Source: Calycina herbarum (lineage: Eukaryota > Ascomycota > Leotiomycetes > Helotiales > Pezizellaceae). From it: 64,000 nucleotides of DNA. The stretch lies in assembly GCA_001414485.1 (NCBI GenBank), contig LLEY01000174.1:1-64000 (forward strand), in the 5' to 3' direction. This document shows positions 22,407-32,369 of the stretch, in pieces (position 1 is the stretch's first letter; every line of letters begins with the position of its first letter). Below the pieces are notes generated by a model, which made no database searches, had not been told where the DNA came from, and saw only the letters and a program-made list of their open reading frames with translations. Made by a program: the position numbers and the translations under genes.

Positions 22407-25400
22407 GGCAAGCCATGCCATGATGCCATGCCTTTCTGGGAATAGGTTCTCTTGCTGCAGCTAGTCCCCAGCGGTAGAAAGCAAGGCTGCCTTGCCTGCC
22501 TCTGGCCGCAACGCAACTACTCGACTTTGAGGCAGACCTCGCTGACCCATCCCATCCCACGCCATCTTCCATCTTGCAGCAATGCTGTGCATCGCAGCGC
22601 AAAGCACATGCGCGGTGCGTTGGAGGGGGACTCGCTGGAGAGAGAAAGGTGGACTACAATCCGGGTTGGGTGTATGGTGGTGCTTACCTCTCGCTCGATG
22701 GGAGATGTGCAGCAGTTGCGGTGTTGTTGCTGCAGTTCTGTTGATGTTGGCCGTACTCGAGTACCAGTACCAGTACACGAAGAGCCTATGCCGGAAGCTG
22801 GACGAGCAGAAATGCGTTAGCCAGCAGGTCCAGCAGCAGGTCCAGCAGCAGGTCCAGCAGAGGGAGCTTGGGGGCGCGGGGGTCGGTGGAATGGGGAGGG
22901 GAGGGGAGGGGGGCTACGCTACGCTGCGCTAGCAGCGGACGCAAGTCAATTCACCTTGGTGGTACGAGTAGAGTAAGTGGTGGAGTGACCTTGGTGGGTG
23001 GGTGATGGATGATGGATGAATGGTTCGGCGGGTGTCGATGCGATGCGATGCACCAGAATTTGAGGTGGAGCGCGTCGTGGAAAAAGGTGTGTCAGTGCCA
23101 CAGTCCAGTGCCAGGCCAGTGGCAACCTTGTTAGGCTGTCAGGCTCCTAGCCGCTAGGCCTTTGTCGAACCGAACGACTTCTCTCCTCATCCTCGCCAAT
23201 GAGAACGACGCAGCCGATTTCTCAACAACAACTCTTGAAAAAAAAACAATCGCCTTCTACAGTGCTTTCCAGTTTACCCGGGTAGCCTAGCATATGATAA
23301 CATATGATTCCACCCAAGATCAAGTACTATCTTTGTACCATACTATACTCCCGAAGAGCCACGTCAATGCAATGTATATGTGGCAGCTGAATATGTATCA
23401 TTCAAGGCAAAATGCTATGATATGCTGGTCATCTCGTCGAGGGTGGGTGTGGTCAGACTAGCTAACAGATATTTCTTCTTTTCCCAGTATTTCTATTTCT
23501 ACGGACCTAATGAAGCTGCCCGAAGCCAAATTTCTTTCCGTCCACGAATGGAGACTACTTAGACGACTTACTACTGTAGTTTGCAGGAGGCAGATGACCC
23601 ATGCCTGCAGCTTCACCTCGTCTGTCTCCAGCTTCCGCCTATTCGCTGCCTCCCAGGATCATTGTACTTGCTCGAGACATCAAGACTTCTCAGCATCTCC
23701 AAGAAGAAGGACGGTAAGCCATTTCTATATACGCCGCCAGCAGCGCTATATCTCCTACTGATATTGCTTGCGTATAGGGCTGGAAAGTCACTAACTTCTT
23801 ACTGACTCTCCCCGGGCCTGCCCCGCTAGAGATGCTTCTTGATGGCGTAGCTCGGGGAGAGGAATATCACTCCGAGCTGGATCCTTCGCGCATTAGCACT
23901 GCATATATAAAGTACGGACAGGTGTACCAGTAGGTCCTCGTCTTTCTTCTTCGGTTACCGGTGGGAAGCCAAAAGCCCTTCACCAGAATTTGGCCCACAG
24001 TCTAAGCCACTATGGACTGGTCTCGGATTTGGTTGGCAATTGTACATGACTGTCACTCTATTTATTTCGAAACAACAATCTCTTTAGCCTGCAAGCATCG
24101 TTTTCAGGAGGCGGGTAGCAATACGATCTTCACCGGGTTTTCTGCACCTCTCACGCTTTTGACTGGTGCTTCTCCCCTTCGTCACGCACTGAGAGACGCT
24201 GCCACTGTCAACGTGCCTTCGAGCTCGTGGCCATATTTAGGGTAGGTGATGGGTAGGTGATGGGTAGGCACTTGAGCTGTGGATGCAACCTTACTCTACC
24301 TCCGCCCGCGACCTGCACCTCTGGCAATACCTTACAGTTGATCTCAGCTTGAGTTTGAGCTTGACCGAGCTTGACCGAGCGGCCTACGGAAGACAGACCT
24401 TTGCAAATCTTCGATTCGATCCCAAGCCTCAATGTCTATTCCTTCCCCTCCAGGCCAATCGAGATGGATTGCGTGATGATGCCTGTTCAAGTGGCACAAC
24501 AGCCCGGCAGTTGAACTGATTCTACCCCATTCTCTCGCTGTCCAGTTCCTCTTTCCCTGCTCATTCCCTGCCCCTCTTCTGCCTCGTTTTTCTCAATCTT
24601 CCCAGCCTCTTTCGGCATTGGAAGGGCTGAAGGGCTAGAAGAGAGGTGTCAGTGGTGGTGTGCTTACATCTGAGGCTCTCTGTACTACGTATATGCCCTG
24701 TCTGATCCCTTCCTCTGAACGCCTCAGCTCGTTCACCATCTTTCTCACCGATGAAAATTTTCCTCTTGATCTGACAATCTCACCCCTCCCGTCCTCACAA
24801 CTTCCGTACAAGACCACCGGAGTTGCATCAAAGTTGGCGCTGCTGCAGTACGCCCACCATGCATGCGAGTTTTTTTCTCTGCAGGGAACGCGCGAGGGAG
24901 CTGAGTCAAATCAGAACACTGCACAGTCACACTGCAGCCATATTTTTTACCCTAATGCACCTATTCTGGGCAACTTGGTCAGTACTTGTACCCGAGTCGT
25001 CTCCAACATCCACCTGTCAACACGAACTCCATGAAAAGTGCACTAAGAGGATATCGATATCTCCGTCTGGCATACTCGCCATTGGCAAGGAAAACGGACC
25101 TAAACAGCTCTCGATTCTGACTTCAGTAGAGGTTAAATCTCCCAGAGCTTCTGATATAGAGTTTTCAATTTTGCTAGGTCTTTCATACAAGCGGATTATT
25201 TGTTCATTGTTCTAGGACAATCCTTTCATTCCAAACTATACAACGAGAGCTATTTAGTGCTGCTTTTATAGTCTCCTGCGAGGCATGATAAGAAGTGCAT
25301 ATTCAAATGCAACGGCGGGACTGCGGGAAAAACGGCCCGCACTCGACTTGACAGATACGGTGGCCCAGTATACTAGTAGGCCATCCTATATAAGAGTGGA

Positions 25401-28044
25401 GGGAGGAGAACAGACTAGTTCATGCGCGCATTTCATTCTGGGGACTCGGGAAAGGGGAGAAAAGAGGGGTTCGCCAGTCGAGAGGAAGCTGTCTCCCGTC
25501 CATGACCAAGCCCAAAGAGGGGGAGAGGCTCTGCGGGTCTGCAGTCCTTTTCGATCCGGCTTGGCGAACTGCTCGCCTCACCTTTCCAAAATCGATCGCT
25601 TGCATCTATGAATCGCCCGACTTGAACGAATTGGATTGCGAGACCCTTGTTCATCTTCTCTGCTCTCGCACATTGAGCTTCTCTATGGTTCGAAAGCGCC
25701 TATTTCCTGCAAGAAATCCACCACACTGGGTTCAGCTGTTGATGTACTGTGCCAACCCCAGCGTCGGATTTCCCGTCCCTCCAGCCAAAGGATTTCCCTC
25801 AAGCCAAAAACCAAGATCGCATTGGAGATGCATGGTGCTATCGCCAGCTGATCGTCCGATGAAGAATCTTCATGGATCAACCTGGTCTCGCAAGGAAAGT
25901 CCCGAGTTGAAGTTGGAGTTCGATGACGATGGTCTTTATTCATCTTCCGTTTGCATTGCGATCTTGTTTTCTTGGAGCGGTTACTTGGTGATGAATATGG
26001 TTTCGAGCCTTTGGGTGATTCTTTGCCCCGCCCGCTCTTTTTCGTCGCTTGCTCTCGTCATCAGCCCTATCTGAGCATTTGATTCCCATCTGCGGACTAG
26101 TCTTTCTTACCCTGAAGAAGAGGGAAGCAACTGGAGCAGGTGGTCAGCACAGAAGGCACTGACTTGGTTCTTTCGCAACGGACGGTAGAAGTACAGTAAA
26201 TACTTCAGGTTCGTAGCTGCCTACTTCTCTCGTTATTCCAACTCTCTAGGACATTATGTTTAGGTCAATACTTTATAGTGTGCTATAGGATCGGAACAAC
26301 GAGGACGAGGTACCTATTTTACTACCGCTTCTACTGTCCACCAGGAAGCGTGGGTATCTTACTTGTTTGATGACTATTTTACGAAGACAGACCCCAATAG
26401 TTTGTATCATGTTTTTGGGAGTTTATGTTCAAAATGATATCTTTCTTTGGCCACTTGATCGAACCTTCCAGCCTTGAGGGGTGTTAGTGTACGCCCAAAC
26501 AGCATAGTCACCTAAATTGTCCTTCACTTTGCTTCCAGTGTGGCAGATTGCGTATATGAATTTCAGAAGATCTTAGAACAAAGAAAAGTTGCTTTATGGG
26601 GGTCCTTAGGTTCTCCTTGAACACCGAGTCGAGTGGCTGTCTCCATTCTCTTCATCTTCTTGCTAATTAATAACATGTAGGGCATCCATAATTGTATTGA
26701 AATGATCGATGGCGATCGTTCTTAGCGAATACCTTCAAAAGAACCGATATGTCGACACTAGCAACGGCTTTCTTGAAGAATCTCCTTTGGGCATGTCGAT
26801 GTTTTATGTAAAGCCTACGTTAATCACCAATAGCGCTTACAGTACCAACTTACTACGCCCCATTCCATGTGTAAGAACCTTGTAGAGTGCACCGTAAGAT
26901 TTTACGAAGTTAACTTCAGTGCAGGACAACATGTACTCAAGGGATCCTCATCCACTCACAGTTTGATAGAAGAACAATATACTTGTATCAAAGAAAGAGA
27001 ATGATCTCAACACTACCGAAAGGTCTATTCTCAAGCCTTTCATTATACTACCTTAAAACCATGTAAGCTATTCCCGTTGTCGAAAGAATGAGAATTAACG
27101 CCGCATCAGCACCTTGTGTCAAAATTATCGAATAAAGTCAATAAGAATCGATTTGGGAAATTTCACATGTTGATTTTGATCATCCGCCTCGGTCTTGACG
27201 AACAACAACCACCCGAGTTATCAATATTACGTTCCCATGTCAGCAGACCTCACAATTGACTTGTTGAGAGCGTTTACGGTATACAAAAGAGGACACGCCA
27301 CAGAGGCACGACACCCCCTCAAGTTACTTACAACATACGCCTTCAACGAAACACCAACCCGAGATCGAATGCGCGAGTCTACTTCAGGCACTGCGATATC
27401 TGAGTGAGCAGTTGGTTGTGTTGTCAATTCTTCAAATTGCTACTGGTAGTGTGATGATTGGCTCACCTGATTGCGGAGAATGCTATCCGCAATCAGTTGC
27501 TACCTCGTTATATAATCGGGCTATGCGGCGTAGAGTTGGAAAGTTGTCGGTATCTACGGATTTCGGTCCCAAAAGATAGAACGGTAGCGCTGATTTGTTG
27601 GTGGCTTGTTGGGTATTTCTCTCTCTCGACACCTCAAAATTTATGGGCTTTCCTATAATTAGCCAAAAGTACCAATGAAGAGTACTTTGTTGATTTCCCT
27701 CTTTTTAAAAACGGTGTTGCTTCGCTTACTACCACCTAACCGGTTACACTAATAGGACTTTTCCCATCCGAAATTTATCAACTCACCACCACCATTCACC
27801 ATTTTCAAGTATTCTTTTTCCATCTTCACTTGCACAAACCCCGCTTTTCTTGGGATTAGTTTCGGTTCTTTGAAATTCTAGCCCTGAGGGTACAAAGTTA
27901 GCCTTACTCTTGGCTCACCACCATCTCATTTCCCTGCACAACCTCCACCTTCCTCCACTCTTATTGCAATATTAGTTGCACTCTTGATCAATTTGCGTGC
28001 TCTAACCTCTCATGCTTTGAGTCTCAGGAACAAGTTTCTACGAG
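22407..28044. other. gene desert, 5.6 kb
   Basis: No coding region is supported on either strand. The first ~900 bases may hold 5' leader exons of the RRM gene: a good donor (GTAAGC) occurs near 22,690 on the minus strand, and a CAG-CAG-GTC minisatellite lies at 22,821-22,860. The rest has ordinary base composition to ~26 kb, with a doubled GGTAGGTGAT word at 24.24 kb, then becomes AT-richer. The longest open frame (25,502-26,074, plus) has no domain and a non-protein-like composition. Long regulatory regions or non-coding transcripts are possible but nothing here shows them directly. Confidence 0.5.
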
Positions 28045-30193
28045 ATGCTTAGCTCTGAGAACTTGATAGCTCTCGCGGCAATATCTGTAGGTTCCATTAC
28101 ATCGTCCTTAACTTTGCCTCTACTGACGATTCCAGGTTCTGCTCTACCTTCTTGCAAAATTTGTCTTCTTCCTGGCCTACCATCCGCTTCGCAGCTACAA
28201 CGGTCCGTGGTATGCAAAATTTACTCGGCTACCATGGAGCTATCATTCATTGATAGGTGATGTTCACGAATGGATTGCTCGGCTTCATGACGAGTATGGA
28301 GATGTTGTTCGTGTGGCTCCTGATGAGTTGTCTTTTACTAGTGGTCAAGCTGTATGCTTTCCTCTCCTTTTTTAAATCATGCTCCGTGAATATATATAAC
28401 TAACTTCATTTTTCAAAGTGGATAGGTAAGATACCCCCGGTTCCCCTTGCAATTCAAACTCATCCATTTTAGATATCTACGGCCCTCCAAAAAATGGAAG
28501 TGGCAATCTACCCAAAGACCTGCGCAAAAGACTTCAGGAGGTTAATGGAGTTCCAAATATGGCAAGTTTCTACCCATGTGCAATTTCTTGGAGAGCATTT
28601 CTAATTCCGCTTTGGGGTAGCTTATTGCCGAAGATCCTGCCCATCGTCGTATGAGGAAGTTGATATCGCCTGCTTTTTCTGATAGAGCTTTGACTGCTCA
28701 AGAACCTTTGTTGACTTCTTATGTTGATAAGTTGCTTTTGGTGTTGAGGGAAAGGGTGTTGAAGAGTCCTTCTGGTGTTGTTAATATTGTGAAGTGGTAC
28801 AAGTGGGTTTTCGCTAATTTTCCACTTCAAGATTCTTCAGCTAAAGCAGATACAGTTACACGACGTTTGACATTCTTGGAGAACTTGCATTGTAAACATC
28901 TTGTTTCTTTGTCCTATTTTCAGTGATTCGGAGGAAAATTTTATTCTGCCCGCTCCCATTCAAGCAGGATATCAATGCTAATCTTTACAGAGGTCAATCT
29001 TTTGGCGGCTTGGACACGAAAGGCGACACTGAAGGGTTACATGTATGTCTTCTCATTTCCCGGATTCAGAAGCCCAAAATAATAACGACTTTTATAGCCA
29101 TGGATCTCAGCAGTATTCGGACTTCTCAAAAACTCCCTTTTTTATCGCGTTGGAAATGAACATGCCTGGCCCCTCAACAAGTTGATCCACAAGTTGGCAC
29201 CCAAAAAGGGGCTGGAAGATAGAAGCAAACACTTTACATACTCGGTTCAAGCAATCAAGAATAGGTTGGCACAAGATAGCACCAACCGAGTGGATTTCTT
29301 TAGTTATTTCTTGAAGCAAAATGAGGAGAAGGAAGGGCAAGCATCCTCCAATCAAGACTTTGGACGGAAGAGCTCGAGCTGACTATTCTCACAGTTTGAC
29401 AGCCGGCGAACTTATAAGTAACGCAGCTCTCTTCATCATCGCGGGAAGCGAAACAAGTACCTATCCTCCAACCCCCTCCCCCGTAAATTCAAAGGCGACT
29501 AACACCCCCCAAGCAGCAACCTTCCTTTCGGGAATAACCTACACACTCCTCGCCCACCCCTTTCACTACAAAAAACTCACCTCCCTCCTCCGCACCACCT
29601 TCCCAAACCCCGAATCAATGACCACACACACGCTCTCCCAGCTCGCCTACCTAAACGCCATCATTGAAGAAGGACTGCGTATTTATCCCCCTGTGCCATC
29701 TGGATTTTCTCGTATGACTACGGCGGGGGGAAATACGATTTGTGGCCGCTATGTTCCGGAGAATACAGTGGTTACTGTTACCCAGTGGGCTGCTTATACC
29801 AGTGAGAGGAATTTCAAGGATGCGAGGAGTTTTAGACCGGAGAGGTGGGAGGGGGCCGAGGAGTTTAAGGGGGATGATAGGAAGGCGTTTCAGCCGTTTA
29901 GTTTTGGACCGAGGAATTGTATTGGTCAGAGGTATGCTTTTCTCCTTTCCTTTCTCTCGATATTTGACTTGGCTGTTTGGCTTGTTACTGGGTGGTGTGA
30001 TGGACGATAGTTGATGGATGCTAATTTGTAATTCAGTCTTGCGTATGCCGAGATGCGACTTATTCTCGCTCGTGTACTTTGGGCTTTCGATTTGGAGTTG
30101 CAACCCGAGAGTAGGAATTGGATGGTTCAACCTGCTTTTGCGCTTTGGGATAAACCTCCTTTGATGGTTAAGATTGTTCCTCGGGAGTTTTAG
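28045..30193 (+). CDS. cytochrome P450 monooxygenase, 11 exons
   Basis: Exons: 28045-28086, 28136-28351, 28419-28425 (7 bases), 28473-28561, 28621-28802, 28856-28891, 28991-29042, 29098-29336, 29395-29456, 29517-29931, 30037-30193; 498 residues, normal P450 length. A short N-terminal membrane anchor is followed by a PWYAKFTRLPW-type proline/aromatic hinge, a WYNYTTFDI helix segment, the I-helix motif AGSETT (304-309), the K-helix ExxR pair E360/R363, a FRPERW motif, and the haem loop FSFGPRNCIG with Cys443. The 28562 and 29337 introns use GC donors (GCAAGT, GCAAGC) with clear branch sites. Fungal relatives of this style hydroxylate secondary metabolites, but no biosynthetic partner lies nearby, so the substrate is unknown. 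The reconstruction joins in one frame with every core motif present, so I call it intact rather than a pseudogene. Confidence 0.88.
28419..28425 (+). other. 7-base microexon in the P450 gene
   Basis: The exon TGGATAG lies between an acceptor (CTAAC branch site, then CAAAG) and a GTAAGA donor. It supplies Trp-Ile and the first base of Asp in the segment before the IYGP motif, where P450 relatives have a conserved Trp. Confidence 0.75.
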
Positions 30194-30754
30194 TTGATGT
30201 GGTCTTCTCTTGGTTATGAATATTTTTTTTTGGCTGCCTTGGAGTTTTGGGTGTGGTAAGGTGAGTTGAATACATTGGATTGAGTGGAGTTTGGAGTCGA
30301 GCAGGTTTCGATTTCTGGAGTGTGATGCAGTTTCCGAAATTGCTCTTTTTTAAAAACAACTTGATAGAATTCTAGTTTTTGAAAAAAAAAAAAAAAAAAG
30401 AAAGATATTGTGTGTGACTCTTTCTTTGTATTACGGAGCATTGTTGTGGTAGCTTTTGAAGGAGTATCAGAATCGCAGTGAAAATCTACAACTTACACAA
30501 TTGTTCCTAGAAGTTATTTGTACTTTCTAGGGAGGCCAAGAATTGTTTCTATGCTGTTGGGCGGTATTCAAACAACGACTACGAATAAATAATAAGCAAG
30601 AACAATAAGTCGTTTTAAGAATTATCCGTATTCTGGTGGAAGTTCAGAGTTCAAATGAAAGTAACCATTCTTGCCTTTGAGTTTCAACTTGAAGGCCGGA
30701 GTCATTGATTCTTAGGTTTGTCTTTATTAATAGTAGAAGGATATGAGAGTGAAC

Positions 30755-31230
30755 AGCGTATTAACAAACTACTCAACTACTCGAGTACTACTCGAGTAGT
30801 CGTGAGTAGAGTAGAGTAGAGTATGAGTAGTAAGTTGGATGAGTAGAGTAGAGTAGCTACTCTTGACCACTCAAGTACTACTCAAGTAGTCTATAAATAG
30901 TAGTAATATATAAATATAAGCTAAGAAGAGATAATTTTATTATTAAAAAGCCTTGAAAATTAGATAAGAATTTTCGCCTCTTCTCTCTATTCTCTTCTAA
31001 AGATATATAACCTTAAAAAATTCTAATAACTATTTATAGAAAACTCTTACTAAGCTCTTCTAGTACTATAAATATATACCGATTTTAGGCCCGACTCTCC
31101 CGAGAGTCGGTCCGAATCAGTCGGAATCGGTCCGTACTACTCGAGTACTACTTGAGTAATACTCGTGTAGTGATGAGTAGAGTAGAGTAGCGGTCACTAC
31201 TCTACTCTACTCTACTCATTTAATATGCTG
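30755..31230. mobile_element. degenerate inverted-repeat element with TACTCGAGTA ends
   Basis: Two blocks (30,766-30,895 and 31,135-31,220) rich in TACTCGAGTA palindromes and GAGTA/CTACT runs flank an AT-rich core in inverted orientation. The outer words AGCGTATTAA and TTAATATGCT are also near-inverted copies. A hairpin CCGACTCTC-CC-GAGAGTCGG lies at 31,091-31,110. There is no coding capacity, so this is probably a miniature element; the exact ends are uncertain. Confidence 0.5.
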
Positions 31231-31419
31231 AGAGTGAAAATGTCATGAGCTACATTGTTTAGCTTTTCATTTGAAATTCGGGGAAATATGGTATTTATTC
31301 AAGCATCTTTTAGAAAAAATGGTTCTACTTGTAGAATTACAGAGGTGGGGAACAGAAAACTGGCTAGTCAATATTCAGGTTCATAAATACCAAGCAATCG
31401 TTGTTCTCAAGCTAAAAAA

Positions 31420-31814
31420 TATAACGTGGTTTATCACCGAGTCGGACATATCACCGAGTCGGACACTAAAAATACATACAAAAAACGTCTGTGCAACCCT
31501 AGTAAAAATCTGTAATTCTTAATAAAAATTAATAAAATTAAAATCCTTACTTTATTACTATATATATAAATAATATTAGAAATCTTAGATACTAACTAAT
31601 TATAATAGCTAAGTTATTAAAAAAATAAAAAAAAATCAATAAATACAGAGGTAATTTTAAGCGAATCGTTAGTTATAGCTAGTAAGCGTCTAAAAATTTT
31701 ATTAGTTTTTATTAAGAATTACAAATTTTTACTAGGGTCGCACAGACGTTTTTTGTATGTATTTTTAGTGTCCGACTCGGTGATATGTCCGACTCGGTGA
31801 TAAACCACGTTATA
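31420..31814. mobile_element. MITE with ~118-base terminal inverted repeats
   Basis: Bases 31420-31537 and the reverse complement of 31697-31814 match with only a few transitions. Each arm carries the 16-base unit ATCACCGAGTCGGACA nearly twice in tandem near the end. Outer ends read TATAACGTGG and CCACGTTATA, so a TA target site is plausible. The ~160-base core is AT-rich and non-coding but includes the word TTTTAAGCGAATCG, also found in the element at the right end of the window. Confidence 0.85.
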
Positions 31815-32369
31815 GAATATGAACCCACAACACCCAGGTGTCTTGGAACAAAATAGCCTAAGAATAATGACGCAAGCGGACTGCTGAGTTTTATAATTTA
31901 TTGTCCATCGCAAGGAAATCAACCAAAGGCATAATTTAATAAGCTAGCATAAAGAGCATATAATAATAAGTGATCGCTTGGGCACGTGGCAGCGAGAGTT
32001 CCCAAACCTTTATCCATGCCAGTTGCAGGGGTGTGCGATAACCTTGGAACTCAGTTTGCTTGTACGGTGACGTGACAACAAACCACAACACCATTCGCAG
32101 TTCCGGCCTCTTCACTTGCAGAGAAACTTGTTGGCGTTTCTTCTGGCTTTTCCACCAAAGGGCTGCAGCTTATGAATTTGTGAGTTGAAAACATTCAGAA
32201 ACCGATCTTTTCAACCTCCTGCATGATCTAGGTAGCTCTTGCCGATTTCCAAGAACATCTCTCAATCTACAGTAAAACAACTACCATACAGAGCCAACTC
32301 CACGACCAAAAAAGCATATAGACAACACCCGAAGTCAGACCATGACCATTTGAGAAGGTCACTGTCAGT

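Larger units (their letters stand above)
30194..32369. other. repeat-rich intergenic region
   Basis: Between the P450 and VAC14. It contains the two inverted-repeat elements listed separately, a poly(A) tract near 30,382, AT-rich filler and, from ~31.95 kb, the VAC14 promoter and leader. No coding region is supported. Confidence 0.6.

Noticed and set aside
22461..22778. Minus-strand frame upstream of the RRM gene
   Set aside because: Overlaps a CAG-rich repeat and probable 5' leader; no support as a separate protein.
25502..26074. 190-codon plus-strand open frame in the gene desert
   Set aside because: No recognisable domain, unusual composition, no promoter or intron signals.
28045..30193. 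P450 as a frameshifted pseudogene
   Set aside because: All apparent frame breaks coincide with plausible introns, and the joined 11-exon model keeps every P450 motif.
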